5,105 bases of DNA, taken from positions 1 to 5,105 of the forward strand of contig JAFDJC010000242.1 in NCBI GenBank assembly GCA_019307665.1. The letters are read 5' to 3'. The notes beneath the pieces were generated by a model. The model saw nothing but the letters and a program-made list of their open reading frames with translations, was not told where the DNA came from and did not search any database. Below are positions 1-4,497 of this stretch, one piece after another (position 1 is the first letter of the stretch; each line of letters starts with the position of its first letter). The translations under genes were made by a program, and so were the position numbers. Source of the stretch: Deltaproteobacteria bacterium (GTDB lineage: Bacteria > Desulfobacterota > Desulfobacteria > Desulfobacterales > SURF-7).

Positions 1-15
1 TAATATTTTTGGCAT
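1..15 (-). CDS. 5' end of a leftward gene (partial, first five codons)
   Basis: Read on the minus strand, ATG at 15-13 opens a frame giving M-P-K-I-L before the window ends. It is preceded by AAGGAGGT (28-21), a perfect anti-16S match, with a five-base spacer, which is what makes this start believable. A TATAAT hexamer lies further upstream on the same strand (56-51). Five residues are too few to name a product. The gene runs away from the selenoprotein operon, so the long gap between them is a divergent intergenic region. Confidence 0.5.
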
Positions 16-50
16 AGTGCACCTCCTTGAGATGAATATGCCACAATCTA

Positions 51-56
51 ATTATA
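51..56 (-). promoter_or_regulatory. Candidate -10 box for the leftward gene
   Basis: The minus strand reads TATAAT here, a perfect sigma-70 -10 hexamer 36 bases upstream of the leftward ATG. No good -35 hexamer is visible at 16-18 bases spacing, and in AT-rich DNA this hexamer arises often by chance, so the call is weak. Confidence 0.3.
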
Positions 57-195
57 ACTGCAATAATTATTTCGCTTACGATATTGCCTGTGGATGTAAT
101 TAAAACTGTTGGTTAAAATTTTAGCTTATTTAGATAAGCGCCTTCACACACTGAAAACAAATTAACACTTTACAAAGAGTAAAAGTCTCGGGTGG

Positions 196-217
196 CCCAG
201 ACAACTCGTTGTCTGGG
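196..217. repeat. 10-bp perfect hairpin CCCAGACAAC-TC-GTTGTCTGGG
   Basis: The two 10-base arms are perfectly complementary, with two unpaired bases between them (effectively a CTCG loop closed by nine pairs). A G-U pair could extend the outer end. No T-run follows on either strand, so it does not look like an intrinsic terminator. Its G+C content is higher than the surroundings. It may be a dispersed repeat, the end of a small mobile element or an RNA hairpin; copies elsewhere in the genome would decide. Confidence 0.6.
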
Positions 218-232
218 TGCGCAGCACAAGAA

Positions 233-269
233 GTCGGCAATAATCGGAAATGGACGATTGGAGACCGAC
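233..269. other. Nested stem downstream of the 196-217 hairpin
   Basis: GTCGG (233-237) pairs with CCGAC (265-269), and inside it AATCG (242-246) pairs with CGATT (255-259). The helices are separated by an internal loop of CAAT against GGAGA. With the hairpin 16 bases upstream this makes two adjacent folded units, which could belong to a structured RNA. I recognise no known RNA family, and 5-bp stems can arise by chance. Confidence 0.3.
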
Positions 270-509
270 AAACCTGCAAAAACTTTAATGAGAGGGAAAT
301 GTGTCGTCAAAAACCTATTTTTTGGATTACACCCATTGCCTGTGTTGCTCTTGCAAACGGTCATGTTCATATATCGTCTTGTGCCCCATTTAGTACCCGC
401 AACATGGGTTATCCCTCTGTTGTTATTTTTTATCTTATAGCTTGATTACTGTTCTTTCAATTGTTATTTTTAGTTAATGATTGCAAAAAGCGAATTGCTA
501 TAAATCTAT

Positions 510-657
510 CAGAAGCTATCTCAAAAATAGAAATATGGCTCAAGGTCGAGGAAAAACCAAAAAAGGTAACCAGAGGAATATATGTAATATTTTGAGGATT
601 AGCTTCTTGGTTTTGACAATTAGATTGAAATATATAGCATTTTTGAGATAGCTTCTG
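510..657. repeat. 148-bp unit with 19-bp perfect terminal inverted repeats
   Basis: CAGAAGCTATCTCAAAAAT at 510-528 is the exact reverse complement of 639-657, with 110 bases between. The size and perfect ends resemble a miniature inverted-repeat element without a transposase. The immediate flanks (ctat on the left, gttt on the right) show no target-site duplication, so insertion is unproven. The right arm lies 25 bases upstream of the selenoprotein start and would fall in its leader, so folding of the whole unit could also act on transcription. Confidence 0.6.
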
Positions 658-666
658 GTTTTTTGA
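590..666 (+). repeat. Imperfect tandem direct repeat in the selenoprotein leader
   Basis: TTTTGAG-G-AT-T-AGCTTCT-T-GGTTTT-GA (590-616) is nearly repeated as TTTTGAG-AT-AGCTTCT-GGTTTTTTGA (641-666). The copies differ only by single-base insertions and a T-run difference. Both can pair with the left arm at 510-528, the second perfectly and the first with bulges, so two hairpins could compete. Confidence 0.45.
613..640 (+). promoter_or_regulatory. Candidate sigma-70 promoter for the selenoprotein gene
   Basis: A perfect -35 hexamer TTGACA (613-618) is followed after 16 bases by TAGCAT (635-640), which matches TATAAT at four of six positions. Transcription would start near 647, giving a leader of roughly 36 bases with AGGA (675-678) or GGAG (669-672) as ribosome binding site. 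The promoter lies inside the inverted-repeat unit. Position and -35 are good and the -10 is mediocre. Confidence 0.4.
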
Positions 667-682
667 ATGGAGACAGGACAAC

Positions 683-1351
683 ATGAAAAAAAAGACACAT
701 TCTGTTGGTGAAAAAACCCCTGATTTTAAAATATTAACTTCTGAAAATAAAATTTTCAAACTGAGTTCGGTCTTGAAATCAGGAAGGAAAGCACTGCTTG
801 TTTTTTATCGTGGACATTGGTGACCTTTTTGTATCAGCCAGTTGGCTGAAATAAAGAAAAACATTGATTCCTTCAAGGAGTTAAACATTAGCGTTGCAGC
901 TATTTCCACTGATTCCATTAAGCAGTCACAGGCAGTTGCCCGGGAAATGGAACTGCCGTTTGACCTTCTCTGTGATGTGGATAAGACTGTTATCAATAAA
1001 TTTAACCTTCTTAATCCTTTTGAACATGGTGGTGTAGCCAAGCCTGCAATTTATTTTATCCTGCCATCAGGAAAAATAGGATACAGATCTATAGATGGAA
1101 CAGCAAGGCGTGTTGATATTACCGACTTGCTGAAATTTTTAAAAAAACATGGTAAGGATCAAGACTATAAAGGCCCGGAGAACGCAAAGAAAAAATGGAT
1201 AATCCCCTCACCAATAGAGGCATGGCAGCTAACCCGTAATATGGTCCTTAGAGGAAGTTTCGCAGACTGGAAGCATTCCTTAACTTTTCCTTATTCATGG
1301 ATAAAAATATTCGGGAATAAATTGTTAGGGAAGAAAACAAAGAAAAAATAG
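683..1351 (+). CDS. Selenocysteine-containing peroxiredoxin-like (AhpC/TSA, thioredoxin-fold) protein, UxxC motif
   Basis: The frame opens at ATG 683 (AGGA 4 bases or GGAG 10 bases upstream) and reads to TAG 1349-1351, giving 222 residues if the in-frame TGA at 821-823 (codon 47) is read as selenocysteine. That TGA sits exactly where peroxiredoxin-like proteins carry the first Cys of F-Y-R-G-x-W-C-P-x-C; here it reads FYRGHW-U47-PF-C50. Downstream come an alpha/beta thioredoxin-fold stretch and K-P-A-I-Y-F-I, whose Pro121 is the likely cis-Pro. A strong hairpin starts two bases after TGA. The family reduces peroxides or disulfides through this motif, probably in the cytoplasm since no signal peptide is visible. 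Residues about 165-222 form a basic, aromatic tail beyond the usual domain. A caller treating TGA as stop would begin at TTG 842 and lose the active site. A nonsense mutation is the alternative, but the intact downstream frame and the hairpin argue against it. Confidence 0.88.
826..857 (+). promoter_or_regulatory. Bacterial SECIS hairpin for the UGA at 821-823
   Basis: TCAGCC (834-839) pairs perfectly with GGCTGA (844-849) around the loop AGTT (840-843). After one A-A mismatch (833/850) the stem continues for seven more pairs, 826-832 with 851-857, including two G-U pairs. Loop G841 is base 21 counting the U of UGA as 1, with U after it, close to the G-U position recognised by SelB in the E. 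coli fdhF element. The hairpin lies within codons and must also encode the residues just after U47. Confidence 0.85.
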
Positions 1352-1356
1352 AATAG

Positions 1357-2310
1357 ATGGAGATTGATGAAACCATAATTAGCGCAGCGAACCGATGGGG
1401 CCTGCAGATTAAAAGCATAATAAAGAATATGGAAATCGCAGGTAGTCCGGAGAGAAGTGAGTTAAGATTTGTTGTTCAGGATATTAATGAAGACCTCTTT
1501 ATTATCGAAAGCCTGTTTGATAAAGATATAGATCATAAACTTAAGATTATATATACTCTTGAATTCCTTGCCGGGAAAGGGATGAAGGAGATACAGCCTT
1601 ACATATGCAATAGCAAAAGAGAATATATTTTACACCATGATGACAGGTTCTGGCAGCTTATTCCATTTATTGATGGTGTTAGCCTGAATCGTCCCAAATA
1701 TGTTTATGACAAATGGAGGGGCAAGGTTATTGCTGATTTTCTTATTCAATTGAGAACTAAATCAGTCGGAGTTCCTAACTTTAGTGCTTCTAATTTTTTT
1801 TCTATTAAAAATTATATTTATAAGTTGTCAAACCAGATTAAAGAATATGAACCAGTCCTTGCAGAGGAAATCCAGCCAATTATTGAATTCCTTGAAAAAA
1901 AATTTATGGGAATTCACGATAATTTCCCAAAGGCATTTTGCCACGGAGACTATCATTCTTTAAATATCATATGGTCATCAGATAATATTAATGCTGTCAT
2001 AGATTGGGAATTCCTTGGATACAAACCTGAAATTTATGATGTAGCAAACATGATTGGATGCGTTGGGGTGGAAGATCCTGAAAGTCTCATTTGTGACCTG
2101 GTTAAAGATTTTATTTTTTATTTAAAAAAAGCACAAATCATATCCGACATGAGCTGGGAATTTCTTCTTGAATTTGTAATTGCGTTGAGATTTGCGTGGC
2201 TTTCAGAGTGGCTTCGTCATGAAGACAGGGAGATGATAGAACTTGAAACAACATATATGAGACTTCTTAAAAACAATTCCGGTGATCTTCAAGATGCCTG
2301 GGAAATCTGA
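1357..2310 (+). CDS. APH/choline-kinase-fold phosphotransferase family protein
   Basis: This 317-residue protein has the C-lobe signature of the aminoglycoside phosphotransferase superfamily (PF01636). H196-G-D-Y-H-S-L-N203 is the catalytic loop, with D198 as likely base and N203 as metal ligand, and I-D216-W-E is the second metal-binding motif, followed by P-E-I-Y-D-V-A-N. The family transfers phosphate from ATP to small hydroxylated molecules; the substrate here cannot be read from sequence, and antibiotic resistance should not be assumed. The ATP-binding lobe is unusual: the strand D-L-F-I-I-E-S-L (46-53) has Glu where a Lys is usually expected. ATG 1357 begins five bases after the selenoprotein stop with no clear Shine-Dalgarno, suggesting one operon and translational coupling. 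No signal peptide is visible, so it is probably cytoplasmic. Confidence 0.82.
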   Translation: MEIDETIISAANRWGLQIKSIIKNMEIAGSPERSELRFVVQDINEDLFIIESLFDKDIDHKLKIIYTLEFLAGKGMKEIQPYICNSKREYILHHDDRFWQLIPFIDGVSLNRPKYVYDKWRGKVIADFLIQLRTKSVGVPNFSASNFFSIKNYIYKLSNQIKEYEPVLAEEIQPIIEFLEKKFMGIHDNFPKAFCHGDYHSLNIIWSSDNINAVIDWEFLGYKPEIYDVANMIGCVGVEDPESLICDLVKDFIFYLKKAQIISDMSWEFLLEFVIALRFAWLSEWLRHEDREMIELETTYMRLLKNNSGDLQDAWEI

Positions 2311-2323
2311 AACGCTTTTATTT

Positions 2324-2346
2324 ATGATACAAATATGTATTGCATG
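2324..2346. promoter_or_regulatory. Imperfect palindrome ATGATAC-N6-GTAT, candidate activator site
   Basis: ATGATAC (2324-2330) and GTAT (2337-2340) form a partial palindrome whose perfect version lies upstream of rubrerythrin at 4187-4206 with the same six-base spacing; eleven of fourteen arm positions agree. It is centred about 165 bases upstream of the start site predicted from the sigma-54 promoter at 2472, in the range where enhancer-binding proteins usually bind. A second, perfect 10-bp palindrome TGTAGCTACA (2411-2420) is an alternative site. Confidence 0.35.
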
Positions 2347-2471
2347 AGACAGCATGAATCGTTTAATAGAGTGAGCACCCTGGAGCTTATAATCTGTAAA
2401 AACATCTAGTTGTAGCTACATATCACATGGCTGTCAACATGCCCCTTTTCCAAAAATAGCACAATAAAACA

Positions 2472-2487
2472 TGGCACACCTATTGCT
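2472..2487 (+). promoter_or_regulatory. Sigma-54 (RpoN) promoter, -24/-12 type
   Basis: TGGCACACCTATTGCT matches the consensus TGGCACG-N4-TTGCW at every specified position except one (A for G at position 7). The invariant GG (2473-2474) and GC (2485-2486) are separated by exactly ten bases. Transcription would begin near 2498, about 62 bases upstream of the ATG at 2560. Promoters of this class need an ATP-dependent enhancer-binding activator, which is not encoded in the window. Confidence 0.75.
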
Positions 2488-2496
2488 TGGTAGTTA

Positions 2497-2527
2497 TTAA
2501 AAGCGTCTTGTTAGAGGACCCTTTTAA
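2497..2527 (+). other. Hairpin at the predicted 5' end of the transcript
   Basis: TTAAAAG (2497-2503) pairs with CTTTTAA (2521-2527). After a C-C mismatch, GTC (2505-2507) pairs with GAC (2517-2519) around a nine-base loop. It begins at the start predicted from the sigma-54 promoter, so it could protect the 5' end of the mRNA. The stem is AT-rich and weak and ends 20 bases before the Shine-Dalgarno, so it need not block translation. Confidence 0.3.
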
Positions 2528-2559
2528 AATGAAAAATTTTAACTGTTGGAGGTGCTAAA

Positions 2560-2919
2560 ATGTTAAGCCTGAATGAATTAAAATCAGATAGAAAGTTGAT
2601 TAATGAAATCGATTGGGAAATGACTCATGAAGACGCAGTAAGACTTTATCTCGAATGGGGCAATAACTGGGCAAGCGGCAATTATGTGGTCCGTTCTAAA
2701 AATGATGTTTCATATTATTTTGTCGTTAATACCTGGAAGAAAAATCCAAAAATTTATCTAATGAAGAGAAATTCGGAAGATGCTGAAGAACTTGCAGCAT
2801 TTGAAATGCCCCAGGACCTGGAACGTAGTTTTTTAGGTTCAATAGGTCATAATAAAGGCGTATACTCAATTGAAGGTGAAGTTAAAAACTGGCTGATGAA
2901 GGAATGCGGGGAATGTTGA
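2560..2919 (+). CDS. Small conserved protein of unknown function, DVU0772-like
   Basis: This is a 119-residue soluble protein with no signal peptide or membrane segment. ATG 2560 is preceded by GGAGGTG (2548-2554), an excellent Shine-Dalgarno with five bases spacing. The conserved-looking core is L-Y-L-E-W-G-N-N-W-A (29-38), then V-R-S-K-N-D-V-S-Y-Y-F-V-V-N-T-W, followed by an acidic stretch and G-H-N-K-G-V-Y. From memory this pattern matches the DVU0772 family of sulfate-reducing bacteria, for which I know no biochemical role. Two Cys at the extreme C-terminus (C-G-E-C) could bind metal or be redox active, but they sit in a short tail and may not be conserved. It is the first gene behind the sigma-54 promoter, and msrAB follows after 83 bases with no terminator between, so it probably belongs to the same stress-responsive unit. 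Confidence 0.75.
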   Translation: MLSLNELKSDRKLINEIDWEMTHEDAVRLYLEWGNNWASGNYVVRSKNDVSYYFVVNTWKKNPKIYLMKRNSEDAEELAAFEMPQDLERSFLGSIGHNKGVYSIEGEVKNWLMKECGEC

Positions 2920-3002
2920 TAGATGGAAAACAGTGATGCAGCAGTTGAATAGGCTTAAAAACAGGTGCATGGATCATGGAATTAGGATGAAGGAGAGAAG
3001 AA

Positions 3003-4091
3003 ATGGTTTCTAAAAATATCCTCATATTGTGTGCATTTCTATTTTTGTCTATTTTGCCCATGAGCCTGTATGCAAAAACTAAATATGCTACAGCCACACT
3101 TGCCGGAGGGTGTTTCTGGTGCATGGAACAACCTTTTGAAGAGATTGACGGTGTCATGGATGTTGTCTCCGGCTATACAGGAGGAGATAAAGCAAATCCG
3201 ACTTACCAGGAGGTATCTTCAGGAGGAACCGGTCATATGGAAGCTGTTCAGGTTTTATATAATCCATCAAAAATAGACTATACGACACTTTTGAACATAT
3301 TTTGGAGACAGGTTGATCCTACTGATCCTGGCGGACAGTTTGTTGACAGGGGATATCAATACGGAACCGCAATTTTCTATCACAGTGACGAACAGAAAGC
3401 TTTGGCTGAAAAATCAAAGCACGAATTGGATACGTCCGGTAGATTCAATAAACCGATTGTAACTAAGATTCTAAAAGCATCACATTTTTATAAGGCTGAA
3501 GATTACCATCAGGATTATCACAAAAAAAATTCCGTACGATACAAATTTTACCGATATCGATCAGGACGTGATCAGTTTTTGGAGAAAAAATGGGACGATT
3601 CGATGGAAGAAAAAAAAGAACTTGGGGAAGTAAAAAAAGGGTTTGGGCATCGCGAGTATAAAAAGCCGACGGATAACGAACTTGAAAAAAAGCTAACGCC
3701 TTTGCAATATAAGGTCACAAGGGAAAATGGAACGGAAAGACCGTTTGATAATGAGTACTGGGACAATACGCTTAAGGGGCTCTATGTCGATATCGTTTCC
3801 GGCGAACCTTTGTTCATTTCGCTGGATAAATTTAAGTCCGGCACGGGGTGGCCTAGCTTTACAAAGTTTCTGGATTCTCGTTATATTACTGAAAAGGAAG
3901 ACAAGAGCCTTTTTATGACACGAACTGAAGTCAGAAGTAAATATGGAGATTCACACCTTGGCCATGTATTTAAGGACGGTCCTGCACCTACCGGTCTTCG
4001 CTATTGTATAAATTCGGCGGCACTCAGGTTTATTCCGATAAAGGATCTGGAACGGGAGGGGTACGACGAGTTTGAAAAGCTTTTTGATTAA
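3003..4091 (+). CDS. msrAB: Exported MsrA-MsrB fusion, peptide methionine sulfoxide reductase
   Basis: This 362-residue protein reduces both stereoisomers of oxidised methionine. Residues 1-24 form a signal peptide (K4, hydrophobic I-L-I-L-C-A-F-L-F-L core, likely cleavage after L-Y-A24), with no lipobox, so it acts outside the cytoplasm. The MsrA domain (about 28-185) has G-G-C37-F-W-C40, C37 being catalytic, plus G-Y-T-G-G and the G-H-M-E motif. The MsrB domain (about 225-345) has S-G-T-G-W-P-S-F, H-L-G-H-V-F and catalytic R-Y-C335-I-N-S. Both zinc CxxC pairs of classical MsrB are absent (V-D-I-V-S-G and S-K-Y-G-D-S instead), so this is the zinc-free form. The mature protein has only C37, C40 and C335. 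ATG 3003 has AAGGAG (2990-2995) seven bases upstream. It probably shares the transcript of the preceding small gene. The electron donor, probably a membrane thioredoxin-like protein, is not in the window. Confidence 0.95.
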   Translation: MVSKNILILCAFLFLSILPMSLYAKTKYATATLAGGCFWCMEQPFEEIDGVMDVVSGYTGGDKANPTYQEVSSGGTGHMEAVQVLYNPSKIDYTTLLNIFWRQVDPTDPGGQFVDRGYQYGTAIFYHSDEQKALAEKSKHELDTSGRFNKPIVTKILKASHFYKAEDYHQDYHKKNSVRYKFYRYRSGRDQFLEKKWDDSMEEKKELGEVKKGFGHREYKKPTDNELEKKLTPLQYKVTRENGTERPFDNEYWDNTLKGLYVDIVSGEPLFISLDKFKSGTGWPSFTKFLDSRYITEKEDKSLFMTRTEVRSKYGDSHLGHVFKDGPAPTGLRYCINSAALRFIPIKDLEREGYDEFEKLFD

Positions 4092-4121
4092 ACAAATGAC
4101 TGAGCAATCAAGATGGCTTGC

Positions 4122-4170
4122 CGGCATAGTTTCTGCCGAAGGTTGAGTGTTTATTCTTTATCAAACCTTC
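4122..4170 (+). terminator. Possible terminator hairpins after msrAB
   Basis: CGGCA (4122-4126) pairs with TGCCG (4134-4138), the only G+C-rich stem after msrAB. It is followed directly by GAAGGTT-GA (4138-4146) pairing with TC-A-AACCTTC (4161-4170), with one bulge. The two share G4138 and cannot form together. Neither is followed by a clear T-run, so intrinsic termination is doubtful. Confidence 0.25.
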
Positions 4171-4186
4171 AATATTGAGACAATAC

Positions 4187-4206
4187 ATGATACGAAAGTG
4201 TATCAT
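4187..4206. promoter_or_regulatory. Perfect palindrome ATGATAC-N6-GTATCAT, candidate operator
   Basis: ATGATAC (4187-4193) and GTATCAT (4200-4206) are exact inverted repeats separated by six bases, the layout of a dimeric regulator site. The same left arm and spacing recur at 2324-2340 in the other regulated gap. It lies 96 bases after the msrAB stop and about 195 bases upstream of the start predicted from the sigma-54-like site. I cannot match it to a named regulator; the FNR, Fur and PerR consensus boxes differ. Confidence 0.4.
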
Positions 4207-4217
4207 AAATACAATTG

Positions 4218-4248
4218 TTGACATATTTTTTTTGGAATTAATTACAAT
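4218..4248 (+). promoter_or_regulatory. Candidate sigma-70 promoter for rubrerythrin
   Basis: TTGACA (4218-4223) is a perfect -35 box and TACAAT (4243-4248) matches five of six -10 positions. The 19-base spacer is longer than the usual 16-18, and the leader would be about 240 bases. It begins just after the palindrome at 4187-4206, a geometry that also suits an activator or repressor bound next to the -35 box. Confidence 0.35.
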
Positions 4249-4365
4249 TTTCACGAAATATATCTGTATCTACTAAGTCGGCAGATATAATTTTCTTGAG
4301 CAAACCCATGCAACAGCAGTCGTTATAAGTAAAAAAAGTATGAAACAATATAAGAATGCAAATTA

Positions 4366-4381
4366 TGGCATGAATCTTGTT
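4366..4381 (+). promoter_or_regulatory. Sigma-54-like -24/-12 site upstream of rubrerythrin
   Basis: TGGCATGAATCTTGTT resembles TGGCACG-N4-TTGCW with correct ten-base spacing between GG (4367-4368) and the -12 pair, but that pair is GT instead of GC and one -24 base differs. The GC is rarely lost in working promoters, so this may be weak or fortuitous. Transcription would start near 4392, giving a leader of about 106 bases. Confidence 0.3.
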
Positions 4382-4407
4382 ATATCGTTATAGACAATAA
4401 GAAATAA

Positions 4408-4434
4408 TGAGCATATAATTGCTATATATGCTCA
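4408..4434. other. 10-bp perfect stem TGAGCATATA-N7-TATATGCTCA
   Basis: The arms 4408-4417 and 4425-4434 are exactly complementary around a seven-base loop, 63 bases upstream of the rubrerythrin ATG. If transcription starts near 4392 or earlier, this is a hairpin in the leader; as DNA it could be an operator. No T-run follows, so termination is unlikely. Confidence 0.45.
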
Positions 4435-4497
4435 ATCCGAATTTAATAACAATCAGGCAGCATTAACAAATAAGCAATCAATAAAAGGAGCAATAAA

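Larger units (their letters stand above)
16..682. other. Gene-free divergent intergenic region with several inverted repeats
   Basis: No frame here combines a ribosome binding site with protein-like composition. The overlapping rightward frames at about 192-445 start at poor sites, lack a Shine-Dalgarno and conflict with each other. The region holds a small stem GCTTAT-TTAG-ATAAGC (124-139), the 10-bp hairpin at 196-217, the nested stem at 233-269, the 19-bp inverted-repeat unit at 510-657 and a candidate promoter at 613-640. Bases 180-440 look somewhat richer in G+C than their flanks, which would fit an inserted or decayed segment. Confidence 0.6.
4092..4497. other. Gene-free region upstream of rubrerythrin, rich in inverted repeats
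   Basis: No coding frame is supported in these 406 bases. It contains a possible termination hairpin pair (4122-4170), the palindrome TCAATATTGA (4169-4178), the perfect palindrome at 4187-4206, a sigma-70-like promoter (4218-4248), an 8-bp inverted repeat TATATCTG/CAGATATA (4259-4266 with 4282-4289), a sigma-54-like site (4366-4381) and a 10-bp stem (4408-4434). This is much more symmetry than a simple promoter needs and suggests several layers of control over rubrerythrin. Confidence 0.55.

Noticed and set aside
192..445. Two overlapping rightward reading frames of about 80 residues, one hydrophobic at its end
   Set aside because: They overlap each other in different frames, begin inside the 10-bp hairpin or next to it, lack a Shine-Dalgarno and resemble no family I know. 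Chance frames in a non-coding segment are more likely.
457..759. Leftward 100-residue frame
   Set aside because: It runs across the inverted-repeat unit and antisense to the N-terminus of the selenoprotein, with low-complexity composition and no ribosome binding site.
821..823. Pseudogene by nonsense mutation
   Set aside because: TGA replaces precisely the conserved Cys, the frame is otherwise intact, and a SECIS-like hairpin with correctly placed loop G follows. It stays the formal alternative until selenocysteine genes are confirmed.
842..1351. Reading the gene as a 169-residue protein starting at TTG 842
   Set aside because: There is no ribosome binding site, the start lies inside the SECIS hairpin and the protein would lack its redox motif. 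The longer frame through TGA explains everything better.
2344..2409. Short ORF of 21 codons beginning ATGAGACAGCATG
   Set aside because: No Shine-Dalgarno and no recognisable features; it lies between the candidate activator site and the sigma-54 promoter.
2917..2919. TGA after the C-terminal C-G-E-C as another possible selenocysteine codon
   Set aside because: TAG follows in the very next codon and no hairpin is present, so this is an ordinary stop.
2882..3157. Leftward 91-residue frame over the start of msrAB
   Set aside because: Antisense to the signal peptide and MsrA domain, which are clearly coding.
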